From positions 1 to 64,000 of the forward strand of contig CALHUI010000014.1 in assembly GCA_938039675.1 (NCBI GenBank): a DNA stretch of 64,000 nt. The letters are read 5' to 3'. This DNA is from an uncultured Cytophagales bacterium. Its GTDB lineage: Bacteria; Bacteroidota; Bacteroidia; Cytophagales; Thermoflexibacteraceae. This document shows, piece after piece, positions 27,362 through 36,307 of the stretch. The translations under genes were made by a program, and so were the position numbers. Position 1 is the stretch's first letter. Each line of letters starts with the position of its first letter. A model generated the notes under the pieces. The model was not told the origin of the DNA. It was given only the letters and a program-made list of their open reading frames with translations, and searched no databases.

Positions 27362-27913
27362 ATGACTCCCAATTGGTTTGTAGCCTTGCCTGTGCGCGGC
27401 ACGGAAACCCTGCTTGAAAAGTTGGCTGCCACTGCCCCGCCCGCAGTGCGACTGTTTGCTCCACAAGATACACACCTGACTATTGCCTTTATGGGTACAA
27501 TGCCCAAAGAGCTTGTCGCCGAAGTGCTGAAAATTATGCAAAAAATTGATTTTGAGCCTTTTCAAATCTCATTGGCAAATCTTATTCCGCTGCCTTCGGC
27601 TAAACACGCAAGTGCTTTTTCTTACAAGTTAAACAAAGGCCATCGGCAAGTAGCAACTATTATAGAAGGCTGGCGCAATACCTTGTTGCAGGCAGGAGGA
27701 GCACCGCCCGACAATCGGTCGCCTCTACCTCATCTGACAATCGGCAGGCCGCAGCGCAAATGGGGCAGACAAGGGGCAGAACAAGGCATTCGGTGGGCAA
27801 ACAATCTTCCGCCTGTTGGCTTTGAAGCACTGATTGACAGCGTGGCACTCTACACATGGTCAGATGACCGCCGACGCAATCAGTTCAAAATTGTGGAAGA
27901 GTTTGTAGTTTAG
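27362..27913 (+). CDS. thpR: 2H phosphoesterase, RNA 2',3'-cyclic phosphodiesterase type
   Basis: A 183-residue 2H-superfamily enzyme with both HxTx motifs: HLTIAFMG (about residue 39) and HLTIGRPQ (about 125). ThpR-type proteins open 2',3'-cyclic phosphates on RNA ends. The ATG at 27362 starts right before the conserved PNWFVALPV; the ATG at 27317 adds fifteen polar residues. It diverges from the TolC-like gene across a 185-bp gap in which I see no clear promoter pair. Confidence 0.82.
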   Translation: MTPNWFVALPVRGTETLLEKLAATAPPAVRLFAPQDTHLTIAFMGTMPKELVAEVLKIMQKIDFEPFQISLANLIPLPSAKHASAFSYKLNKGHRQVATIIEGWRNTLLQAGGAPPDNRSPLPHLTIGRPQRKWGRQGAEQGIRWANNLPPVGFEALIDSVALYTWSDDRRRNQFKIVEEFVV

Positions 27914-27926
27914 CAATTTGCTTCTG

Positions 27927-28421
27927 TTAATCATCGTGTTCTTTTTCGGAAGGACTGCCGTTGTTTTCAAGTGCATTGCTGGCATTGCGGATTTCGGTAT
28001 GCCTGATTTCACCGCCGGTAGTACCTGTTTGCTTGGCAAAAAACAGCACAACAACGGCAAAAATTAGCACAACAACGGCTGCAGCAGTGGCATAAGGTTT
28101 TTGCTTCCAACTCGCCCAAAGGCTTGCCAAAGATAACCCACCTAAGATATAAGACAAAATTGCAAACAATTCTGCTGCCTCTTCATGCCTATGAATAAAA
28201 TTTTCAGATATGCCGCCGATTTTTTCCACTACTTCTTCTGCTCCTTCGCCACTTGCCATAGCTACTCCCGCACTTATTGCACCAATGATAAAAAACAAAT
28301 AGGCTGTCCGCTTGACAGCCTCCGATTGTGTAAAAAATCCCACCAAAAGGGCAATAATACCTGCCATCGGGAAAATAATGGGCAGGTGATTGACCACCAA
28401 ATGAAAATGTGCATTGTTCAT
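27927..28421 (-). CDS. DUF2231-like four-helix membrane protein
   Basis: A 164-residue membrane protein with four likely transmembrane helices. Conserved-looking His residues sit at the start of the first helix (FHLVVNHLPI), in the loop before the third (HRHEEAAELFA) and after the fourth (GTTGGEIRHTE), the pattern of DUF2231-type proteins, for which haem or metal binding has been suggested. The C-terminal tail is hydrophilic. It begins 41 bp after dabB on the same strand and is the last gene of the apparent dabA-dabB operon, so it may serve the inorganic-carbon system or simply share its transcript. Confidence 0.75.
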   Translation of the reverse strand: MNNAHFHLVVNHLPIIFPMAGIIALLVGFFTQSEAVKRTAYLFFIIGAISAGVAMASGEGAEEVVEKIGGISENFIHRHEEAAELFAILSYILGGLSLASLWASWKQKPYATAAAVVVLIFAVVVLFFAKQTGTTGGEIRHTEIRNASNALENNGSPSEKEHDD

Positions 28422-28462
28422 AGTTGAAGATGTTTAGTTGAGTTGATAATTGGAAATTGCTG

Positions 28463-30340
28463 TCAGGCGCTCCTAAGCGGTGTGGCATGGTAACGCTTCG
28501 CATGTATGCCCATAAACAGGCGCGCATACAACCGCAGCAGCGCTACGCAACCTACTACAAAACCAAGTGCAATAAAAAACGCGAGAAAATACTGGTCTTC
28601 ATGTACATGGCTAAGCAACAAGTCCTCGCCGATGAATGTGAGCGTAATCGGGAAGCCCATCATACCCAGCGTAGCAAGGAAAAACACGAAACCGAGCGTT
28701 TTGTATTCATACACATGCCCGTAGTAGTCCTCCAAATCAAAATAATCCGGTTCTTGCCATTTCAGTATTTGCAAACAAACCAGCCCAATCAGCCCCGATA
28801 AAACCACTCCGCTGAGGTAAAATGCAGTGTGCATAATATCAAAAGCTTCGTTGAAAGAAACCGCCAGCGCTGTCCAAAAATGGTTAAGCACTACTAGCCC
28901 CCATGCCAGCCGCGGATATTTTCGCTCGGAGAACGCCTTAAAAACCATCAATAGCCCCACGAATGCAGCCAATGCCGGAATAGAAGAGCGCAACAAGTCG
29001 GGAATCCACTCGCGCTGCCAAAGGAACAACAACGCCAACAGGTAAGAAGGCACTACATACAGCAACACATTGCTCGGCGTGAGAAAATCTAACTGATACC
29101 CCAGCTTGCGAATGGGTTTGAACAACAGATTATTAATCAGTTTATCCAAATTCCACTCTTTCAGCGACAATAAGTATAAAGTATTTTGCAGTTTATGCGA
29201 AATACCTTTGTAAAAACGGAAACGATGCGGCACATAGTGATAAAACTGGTCGCGAATCAGGTAGCTGACTATTGAAGGCGACACCAGCAACTGATAGGTA
29301 CGCAAAAATGCATTCCCTGCAAAGTGAATCAGCACGAGGGTGTTCCAACCCAATGCCAACTCTATAAACATTAACCCGATTTGGGTAACGGAAGCATAGG
29401 CTATCTGCGTTTTAATATTGGACTGCACCCGTGCAACAAAGTAGCCAACCACTGCCGTTACAAGTCCTGTCATGCCAATAAGCAGGCGCACAAATGGTTG
29501 ATGTTCCCAAAAATGTTCCGTGCGCAACATGAGGTAAACGCCAAGATGCACCGAAAGCGACCCGTAGAAAATAGCACTGGAAGGTGTGGGGCCTTCCATT
29601 GCACGCGGCAACCACGAAGAGAACGGGAATTGTGCCGATTTGGCAGCTGCAGCCACCAGCAAAGTAACAGAGATAAAAACACCGATACCGCTGTGAGTCA
29701 GCAGGTGTTCGTGCACCAAATGGTAGTCGTTGAGCTTGAAGAAGGTGATGTTTTCATGCCACAAATGATGGCTTGCCCATGCTGCCAGCAAAATCCCCAA
29801 ATCCCCAATCCGATAAATGGAAAACACCTTCAACGCATTGCGCACGGGCAGATATCGTTCTCTGTAAAAAGAAATTAACAAGAACGATGAAATACCCAAC
29901 ATTTCCCAGCCAATAAACAGCGTTTCAAAATTTCCTGCCAGAATAGTCAAATTATACGCCGTAAAAAAGAATAAAACTGTATTAAAAAACCGCTTGTAGC
30001 CATCCTCCATATGCAAATAATAGCTACAATAGCGGACAATCAGCAACGAAATAAAACTACCTATCCACAAATAAAACGCCGTAATATGGTCAAAATAGAA
30101 GTCTATCAGGAAAGTATAGTCAGACGAATCATATATGGTGATTTCTTTAACATTAACATAGGGCGCACCCCTATACAGCCAGAGTCCAATAAAAAAGGTA
30201 ACGGTCAGCAAATGAAAAAGCACACCATAGTAAGAAATATTAGCCATTGTAAATTCTTTTCTCTCTGCAATGAACAGGCTGATGATGAATGTTGATAGTG
30301 GAATAAGTACAAAACTCAAAATAAAATAATTCGTCTCCAT
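28463..30340 (-). CDS. dabB: DabB-type proton-conducting membrane subunit (NuoL/MrpA-like)
   Basis: A 625-residue polytopic protein of the proton-translocating NADH-quinone oxidoreductase subunit 5 family. The Proton_antipo_M core includes ETLFIGWEMLGISSFLLISF and SAQFPFSSWLPRAMEGPTP. It lies 4 nt after the dabA stop, and no other complex I gene is present, so I assign it as DabB, which couples ion flow to DabA for uptake of inorganic carbon. The ATG at 30340 (METNYFILSF) is chosen because the ORF start at 30418 lies inside the dabA 3' end. About fourteen helices are expected. The NuoL-like call is sure; the DabB role follows from its partner. Confidence 0.88.
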   Translation of the reverse strand: METNYFILSFVLIPLSTFIISLFIAERKEFTMANISYYGVLFHLLTVTFFIGLWLYRGAPYVNVKEITIYDSSDYTFLIDFYFDHITAFYLWIGSFISLLIVRYCSYYLHMEDGYKRFFNTVLFFFTAYNLTILAGNFETLFIGWEMLGISSFLLISFYRERYLPVRNALKVFSIYRIGDLGILLAAWASHHLWHENITFFKLNDYHLVHEHLLTHSGIGVFISVTLLVAAAAKSAQFPFSSWLPRAMEGPTPSSAIFYGSLSVHLGVYLMLRTEHFWEHQPFVRLLIGMTGLVTAVVGYFVARVQSNIKTQIAYASVTQIGLMFIELALGWNTLVLIHFAGNAFLRTYQLLVSPSIVSYLIRDQFYHYVPHRFRFYKGISHKLQNTLYLLSLKEWNLDKLINNLLFKPIRKLGYQLDFLTPSNVLLYVVPSYLLALLFLWQREWIPDLLRSSIPALAAFVGLLMVFKAFSERKYPRLAWGLVVLNHFWTALAVSFNEAFDIMHTAFYLSGVVLSGLIGLVCLQILKWQEPDYFDLEDYYGHVYEYKTLGFVFFLATLGMMGFPITLTFIGEDLLLSHVHEDQYFLAFFIALGFVVGCVALLRLYARLFMGIHAKRYHATPLRSA

Positions 30341-30344
30341 CGGA

Positions 30345-32841
30345 TTACTGAATGAGATAAATAGGTAAATTATCGTTGATAGATTCAAATTCGGGCATAA
30401 GATTTTGCTTGAACTCAAGCCCTACCGTCTGCGGCTGATAAGGAATTAAATCCTCATCTTCAAAGCGATAAATCTGCTTGGTTTGCGGATGAATTACAGC
30501 CAAATGTACCCACTCGTTTGCAAACCACTCATAGGTTGGCGGATGTTGCCGAAGCACACGTATGACGATTTCCGGCTCTTGCTCTACAATCACCATCAAG
30601 CGCATCGGCTGATGAATGTTAATCATTTGTCGCGGCAGCCCTGTCCGCAAGTCGCCTTCCAAGCCATTGGAAACACCAATCAGCCCGACAACGTTATGAG
30701 GCAGTTTACTGCCTGCGCCTAGCCGTTCGTTATCAACCCGCGAAAAATAGTATTCCAGATTGATGCCGCCACAAACAGGTACCACCGCTTTCAACATATT
30801 CAACAAATATTTACCGTCTGGGTCAATTGAATAGTCATAAGAGTTTAAAAAGGCTCGCCTATCTAAAAAAAGGTGTTTATTGGAAGCCCTTCTACCTACA
30901 ATACAAAGGGCATTGGTTGCATGATTCCACTCGGGGCGGGGCTCAAACAAAGACATTGCCCGACGCTGCACCTGCTTGTGTACTTTTTCGGCATCATTGT
31001 CCGAGTTAATTAGCAGAAAACGACGCGAACGTTCTTTGGCGTTCAAATCCAATGCTTTGTTAATCAGTTCTTTATACTCCTGATGTAAAGTTTGCAAATT
31101 AGCCGGCAGGGCTGATTCATCAAAAAAGTCGGCAAGGTCGCGAGTAGTATCGTGCAATCCGCCGACAAAACGGGTGGTATTGGGTATATGAATACCGCGC
31201 GCTGCCAACAGAGCACGAACCTCGGGCATGTTCGCCATGGCAGCGGCTGCCCGTGCATTAACCGAACCCGCCCTGCCGCTACATGCACCGCAGTCATAAC
31301 CTGCATAATGTGTATTGTTTACACTGCTCGCACCGTGCCCAATAATGTATATCAAAGGTGCAAAGTCGGTTATCAGACCGATGCTGCGCAGCAAGCCCTC
31401 TATGCGGTCGGCCATTTCGGGAATGGTAAACCCAAATTGATAGCCTTCGGTATTTGGTACATCATTGGCACAGTAGATGTCCAGCACCCCGTTCCTGTCC
31501 ATATGATTAAAAGAAGAAACCATGACAGAGGTTTCCATTGGTCTGAATATGCTGAGTGCCAACTTACCTGCTGCCAACAAGCCTACCGTTGCAGAGGCAA
31601 TTAGCCCGCTAAGAAAACCGTGAGACCGCTTGCTCAAATGAGTATCTTTGCGATGGCGCTTTTGCGCCTCTCGCTCGCGAATGATGTGGCGCGGGTGCAT
31701 AGGAGCAGGACAAGACTTGGTGATAAATGCACCGTGTGCAGGCTGAAAGAAAAATTCAACATTAAAAAAAACCGGCAGTACCAAAAGTTTGGCAACGCGG
31801 AGCGAGATTTTCTATGTGTCGGCGAATGGAACACTCGCGGTCATCAATGCAAAAAATTGCCTGAAAACTACTCTCCGATGCATGATGCAAGCCGTTCTCT
31901 GCCGTAAGTTGCATTCCGCGAAGCACTTGGTCGTAATAGGTCCACTCCATCGCTTCCTGCCAAAGTGCACATACTTCAAAGTATTCATTGGGCACGGGCG
32001 GGGCAAATAAATCAACTTGCGGCAACTGTATCGCCTCGGCAAACGGTTTCCAATTGCTGCCCAATTTGTATTCCAATACATCTATTTCCAGCAACAGTTC
32101 AAAAGCAATCAACTCGCGCAGAGTAATTTTTCGCTTATCAAACAATGTATCGGGGTGTTCCTCCAATACAACTACCATTCCCGACCACCCCGGATGTGCA
32201 AACTGTTGGTCAAACAGATATTGTGCATAGTAGCGCTCGTCGCCCACAACCAATTGCAGCAAATCGGGCAGTGCACATTCGGTAGAGAGTAACAACCTGC
32301 GCGCCGCAGGCTTGCGGAAAATACTGCTGAAATTATTGCGTTCCAGTTGGCGAAGCGATGCCAGAAAACCATGGCGGCTCATCGGAAACTTTTGCAGGGC
32401 TATTCCTTGGTCAAGGTAAGCTGCCAACATCCGAAAAAGCAGCGGATTAACTTCTTTATCTAAATTGATGTTATACAAATCTTTCCAGTAGCGGCGCAAC
32501 TTGCCGATGCGCTGATGGAAAGTAATATCTAAGGGCTGCCGGTGCATTTTGTCTGACCACTGCACCAGTTGGTTGACTCCCTTGCGGTCAATAATGACAC
32601 GCTGTATGATTGTATCGCTGATTTTACCGGCTTTGTACAAAGCACGGTATTCTTCTAATGGCAAATAGGTCTGATAACCAAATATTTCTGATGCCAAATG
32701 CAATGCTTGATGAAACTTTTGCTGCTGAAAAGCATGAAGCGTATTATGGTGTATAAAATCTTTTAAGGGAGCCTGTGAGGGTAAAAAGTGCTTTAACTCG
32801 TGTAATATGTGCGCTTCATTGAAAGAATGAGAAGATTTCAT
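30345..32841 (-). pseudogene. dabA: dabA (DUF2309/YbcC) inorganic-carbon uptake subunit, split by one frameshift
   Basis: DabA is a beta-carbonic-anhydrase-like subunit that with DabB energises CO2/bicarbonate accumulation. The first ORF (32841-31762) starts MKSSHSFNEAHIL and carries the zinc/catalytic block FCIDDREC (C331, D333). It reads AGFF then meets TAA inside a run of eight T (plus-strand A at 31764-31771). The second frame (to 30345) continues exactly as NVEFFFQPAHGAF and carries HGASS...DCGAC, the other zinc-site region. With seven T the two parts join as one protein of about 831 residues, the family's usual length. Both halves look under selection, so the lesion is recent, a homopolymer error, or a slippage-rescued/phase-variable site. 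The second ORF also has a TTG near the junction, but a free C-terminal half is unlikely to work. Confidence 0.85.
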
Positions 32842-32914
32842 TGATAAATAAAAAATAATATTATTTTATTGAAATTAGACAAATTATAGAAAAATTATAC
32901 TAAATCAATATCTT

Positions 32915-33289
32915 TTATAAGCGCCAATCACAATATAAGCGAAATAGTGGAACTGATTGCAATACTGGAGAACTGCAAATATTCAATACGCAACAATAAT
33001 TTGACTCGATAAAAAAATATATCAGGTTAGAGTGAACCGTGTTCAAAAAAAAGTTAGTAGAAGCCTCTGAGGAAGAATATTCATTTGTTAGCGACTCTTG
33101 CAAATTACTATTGTTCAATACGATGTTCCACAGATTACAGGGAATAAAAGTTGAAGATTGTATATAAAAAACTTCTTCTACTCCCTTACAATAATGTGTG
33201 TAAGCTCTACGACTGATGACAATATTGCTATCAGCTAAAATCAGCGTAGCCATTGCCAAAATCACCAATCGTTCCAAGTAAGCGTGCAT
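32915..33289 (-). CDS. possible small exported protein, unrecognised
   Basis: A 124-residue ORF whose first 25 residues (MHAYLERLVILAMATLILAD) look like a signal peptide or membrane anchor. The rest is Asn-, Ser- and Cys-rich with a hydrophobic middle (NLIYFFIESNYCCVLNI). It lies 73 bp upstream of dabA on the same strand in AT-rich DNA and fits no family I know. No promoter or ribosome site stands out. It may be an orphan gene, a leader gene of the dab operon, or non-coding. Confidence 0.35.
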   Translation of the reverse strand: MHAYLERLVILAMATLILADSNIVISRRAYTHYCKGVEEVFYIQSSTFIPCNLWNIVLNNSNLQESLTNEYSSSEASTNFFLNTVHSNLIYFFIESNYCCVLNICSSPVLQSVPLFRLYCDWRL

Positions 33290-33345
33290 AATGCTACTAA
33301 CTACCTACTAAGGTAACGAATTTTTATCAACTCTGTTGTTTAAAT

Positions 33346-33387
33346 AAAAAATCCGGTGCATTAGAAATAATGCTACCAGATTTTTTT
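33346..33387 (-). terminator. terminator between hsp20 and the dab region
   Basis: AAAAATCTGGTAGCATT and AATGCACCGGATTTTTT (minus strand) form a 16-bp stem with one bulge and a T-run, 30 bp past the hsp20 stop. It is nearly symmetrical and should also work for rightward transcripts. It separates the hsp20 gene from the orphan ORF and dabA. Confidence 0.8.
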
Positions 33388-33416
33388 GTGCTTTTATGTG
33401 CAATTGTCGCTACTAC

Positions 33417-33857
33417 CTACGCAATATCAATACTTTTGCCCTCCGGCATAGTTTCTTTGTTTATTTTAGGAAGAGTCAGGTGCAATATGCCGTTGTTGTA
33501 TTCAGCTTTGATGTTGTCTTGGTCTACGTTTTCAGGCAAGACAAATGACCTGCGAAAAGAAGAATAATTAAACTCACGGCGGGTAAAGTTCTTTTCTTCC
33601 TCTTTCTTTTCTGTTTTCTTTTCTGCGGAAATAAGCAGTACGTTATCTCTTACATTGATTTTAAAGTCACTCTTTTCCATACCCGGAGAAGCTACTTCCA
33701 TGCGAAAACTAGTTTCATCCTCATGCACGTTTACCGCGGGCATCGTACTTGGCATGTTCCACATTTGCAGCGCATCACTGAAAAATTTTTCAATGTTAAA
33801 AAGGTCAGAAACAGTTGAGGGAAAAGTCCTCATCAAAGATTTTGAGAGCATTGACAT
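33417..33857 (-). CDS. Hsp20/alpha-crystallin family small heat-shock protein (second copy)
   Basis: A 146-residue small heat-shock protein. The crystallin core spans about residues 38-135 (FRMEVASPGMEKSDFKINV, then AEYNNGILHLTLPKI); the N-terminal arm has FNIEKFFSDALQMWN, and a Lys/Glu-rich insertion (TEKKEEEKN) lies in the loop. It differs clearly from the copy at 13391, so it is an older paralogue and not a recent duplicate. Unlike most genes here it has a full Shine-Dalgarno GGAGGA at 33870-33865. Upstream is a -7-like TACATTTG (33919-33912) and three TTTGTCA words, one of which overlaps it. Confidence 0.93.
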   Translation of the reverse strand: MSMLSKSLMRTFPSTVSDLFNIEKFFSDALQMWNMPSTMPAVNVHEDETSFRMEVASPGMEKSDFKINVRDNVLLISAEKKTEKKEEEKNFTRREFNYSSFRRSFVLPENVDQDNIKAEYNNGILHLTLPKINKETMPEGKSIDIA

Positions 33858-33864
33858 AGTTTTA

Positions 33865-33870
33865 TCCTCC
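33865..33870 (-). promoter_or_regulatory. canonical Shine-Dalgarno of hsp20
   Basis: GGAGGA lies 7 nt before the ATG at 33857. This is notable because most genes in this window have no such site, as usual in Bacteroidota. It suggests unusually strong translation initiation. Confidence 0.7.
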
Positions 33871-33980
33871 TATTGAATTGACAAAATTGGTTTTATTAAT
33901 CTATTACTTGACAAATGTAAGAAGTTTTGTAAGTAAAAAAGATGGTATTTGTCATATTTTGCGATTTCTTTGATAAAAAA

Positions 33981-34664
33981 TTATATCAATATGTGCGGAG
34001 GCAACCATTCGGTATTCACCCAATAATCGCTTTCGCGGCTGACGTTGATATGCACTTTAACCATTTTTCCCTCCCAATGGGGGGCAGGGTCTGCCATGAA
34101 CCATTCACTGGTAAAGTGCAGCGTCTGTTCCTGAGGATAGCTGATTTGTGCGGTCAGTTTGGCACGGTAGAAGTGCAAACCGGCTATGGTAAAAGTTTCG
34201 GTAGTGTCATACGCAGCCAGTACCGTTCTTCCCGATACCTGCAACAATTGCCTGTGATTATGTTGCTGCCATTGTCGGAATAAAACAGCTAAGCCTACCG
34301 CTAACAGTACGGCTGCAAAGCTCACCCATTGGCTGTTATGCTGTATCGGGTGCTGGTGTACAGGCAGCATATCATCCGGGTTGGCAATGTCGTACAGCAC
34401 CTGTACCGAATCGCCCACATGCACGGAAGCATCCGGCCGGCGGGAACGAATCTGCAGTTTCTGGTTATCCATTGCCCGAAAACTGATGACGGGAAAAAAC
34501 TGTGTACTGTCTGCATTGGGCACAAGCTCTGCAACAACCCCTTGGGCAATTTCATAAATTTTAATGCGCTCGTTCCATTCGTAAACGTAATAGCCTGCCC
34601 GGGCAAGAAAAAAAACACCGCCCGCAACCAATATCCATGCAAAAATACGGAGGTAATGCCTCAT
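33981..34664 (-). CDS. DUF3592 domain membrane protein
   Basis: A 227-residue protein with a transmembrane helix at about residues 8-28 and another near 112-130, typical of DUF3592 proteins: an outside domain between the helices (SFRAMDNQKLQIRSRRPD, HVGDSVQVLYDIANPDD) and a cytoplasmic C-terminal part. The VGDSVQVLYDPANP-like block is the family's hallmark. Function is unknown. It begins 80 bp after odhB, but a strong terminator lies between, so it is probably transcribed on its own. Confidence 0.82.
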   Translation of the reverse strand: MRHYLRIFAWILVAGGVFFLARAGYYVYEWNERIKIYEIAQGVVAELVPNADSTQFFPVISFRAMDNQKLQIRSRRPDASVHVGDSVQVLYDIANPDDMLPVHQHPIQHNSQWVSFAAVLLAVGLAVLFRQWQQHNHRQLLQVSGRTVLAAYDTTETFTIAGLHFYRAKLTAQISYPQEQTLHFTSEWFMADPAPHWEGKMVKVHINVSRESDYWVNTEWLPPHILI

Positions 34665-34679
34665 AGTTTAACAAAATAA

Positions 34680-34711
34680 AGCCCTAAGAAACACTACATT
34701 TTCTTAGGGCT
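34680..34711 (-). terminator. terminator of the odhA-odhB operon
   Basis: AGCCCTAAGAAA and TTTCTTAGGGCT are perfect 12-base arms around an 8-nt loop, 33 bp past the odhB stop, followed on the minus strand by TTTATTTTG. Confidence 0.85.
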
Positions 34712-34743
34712 CGATATTGAAAGTTTGAGAAATATATGTACTG

Positions 34744-36279
34744 CTAAACTCCAAGCAAAATACGTGCAGGGTCTTCCAGCAACTGTTTCACACGCACCAA
34801 GAAGCTAACCGACTCGCGGCCGTCAATGATACGGTGGTCGTAAGATAACGCAATATACATCATTGGACGGATAACAACTTGACCATTTTCGGCAACAGGG
34901 CGCTCTACAATGTTGTGCATACCCAAAATGGCAACCTGCGGCGCATTGATAATCGGTGTGGACATCAACGACCCGAATACACCACCGTTGGTAATGGTAA
35001 ACGTACCGCCTGTCATTTCCGGAATGCTCAGTTTGTTTTCGCGTGCGCGAGTTGCCAAACGAACAATTTCTTTTTCAATTTCGGCAAATGACATCTTCTC
35101 GGCATTGCGCACCACAGGTACTACCAGACCTTTCGGGGCAGAAACTGCAATGGAAATATCGCAAAAGTCGTGATAGATGATTTCATCACCGTCAATCTGG
35201 GCATTTACCGCAGGGAATTCTTTCAGGGCAATGCACACCGCTTTCACAAAGAAAGACATGAAACCAAGCCCGATTTCGTGTTTTTCTTTGAAGGAATCTT
35301 TGTATTTAGCGCGCAAGTCCATGATAGGCTTCATGTTCACCTCGTTAAATGTGGTGAGCATGGCCGTTTCGTTTTTCACAGAAACCAAACGGCGGGCAAC
35401 CGTTTTGCGCAAAGAGCTCATCTTTTCGCGACGAGTACGGCGTTCGCCTTCGGCTGCGGGCTGCACCGACGGTGCAGATACGGTAGGAGATGAAGCAGTT
35501 ACTACGGGTTGAGATTGAACCGTTTTCTGCGCATTCATCGCATCTTCTTTGGTAATGCGCCCTTCTTTGCCGCTGCCTTTCACCTCTTCGGGGCTGATGC
35601 CTTTTTCTGCAAGAATTTTGGAAGCCGCCGGCGAGGCATGACCTGTGGCGTAAGAAGATGTACTCGCGGCAACTGTTGTTTGCATTTGCGGAGCAGTGGC
35701 AGCAACTGTAACAGGCTGAGTTGCGCCTTCCGTTACCACAATCTCGCAAATAGGCTCGCCAATGGCAAGCGTTTTCTTGTCCAAAGCTATAATTCTTAGG
35801 ATACCCGATGCCTTAGCGGCCACTTCAAAAGTAGCTTTATCCGACTCGATTTCGCAAATAGGCTCGTCCATCTTTACGAAATCGCCATCGCGTTTCAACC
35901 ACTGCAACAGTGTTACTTCCGTGATTGACTCGCCCAACTGCGGCACATCCATCACGACAACTTGCTGCTTGCTGCCTGTTTGTGCCATTTGCTGCACTGT
36001 TACGGCCAAAGCATCTGCTGCTTTGCTGGCGGTGGCTTCCTCTGCCGTAGTGGCAATGCGACAGACAACGTCGCCAATATTTAAGGTTGTTCCCGTAGGT
36101 GCAACAATGTGCAGAATGCCGTCTGCCTCGGCGGGCAATTCAAAGGTGGCTTTGTCTGACTCTAATTCGCACAGAATCTCATCTGTTTTTACCTGCTCGC
36201 CTTCTTTCTTAATCCAGTTAGCAACCGTTACCTGCGTTACCGATTCGCCAACAGCAGGCACTTTAATGTCTATCATCAT
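34744..36279 (-). CDS. odhB: 2-oxoglutarate dehydrogenase E2, dihydrolipoyl succinyltransferase
   Basis: A 511-residue E2 subunit that passes the succinyl group to CoA in the TCA cycle. It has two lipoyl domains (about residues 1-78 with [13 protein letters not shown], and about 107-185 with [13 protein letters not shown]; the Lys in ESDKA is lipoylated), so it is longer than the single-lipoyl enteric SucB. A peripheral E1/E3-binding segment follows ([15 protein letters not shown], about 220-255), then the catalytic domain with [11 protein letters not shown] near 480. Linkers are rich in Ala, Thr, Val and Gln. It starts 28 bp after odhA. The ATG at 36279 and the next codon ATG are both possible. 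Confidence 0.95.
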   Translation of the reverse strand: MMIDIKVPAVGESVTQVTVANWIKKEGEQVKTDEILCELESDKATFELPAEADGILHIVAPTGTTLNIGDVVCRIATTAEEATASKAADALAVTVQQMAQTGSKQQVVVMDVPQLGESITEVTLLQWLKRDGDFVKMDEPICEIESDKATFEVAAKASGILRIIALDKKTLAIGEPICEIVVTEGATQPVTVAATAPQMQTTVAASTSSYATGHASPAASKILAEKGISPEEVKGSGKEGRITKEDAMNAQKTVQSQPVVTASSPTVSAPSVQPAAEGERRTRREKMSSLRKTVARRLVSVKNETAMLTTFNEVNMKPIMDLRAKYKDSFKEKHEIGLGFMSFFVKAVCIALKEFPAVNAQIDGDEIIYHDFCDISIAVSAPKGLVVPVVRNAEKMSFAEIEKEIVRLATRARENKLSIPEMTGGTFTITNGGVFGSLMSTPIINAPQVAILGMHNIVERPVAENGQVVIRPMMYIALSYDHRIIDGRESVSFLVRVKQLLEDPARILLGV

Positions 36280-36307
36280 AAAGGTAGTATTTCAAGTGGT
36301 TAGCAAA

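Noticed and set aside
28463-30340. Isolated NADH dehydrogenase subunit 5 of complex I
   Set aside because: No other nuo or mrp gene is nearby, and its direct partner is dabA, so DabB is the better reading.
31762-31784. Programmed ribosomal frameshift as the explanation for dabA
   Set aside because: Not excluded, but there is no downstream hairpin or internal Shine-Dalgarno that I can see, and the needed shift is +1 at a TTT TAA. Transcript slippage or an indel is simpler.
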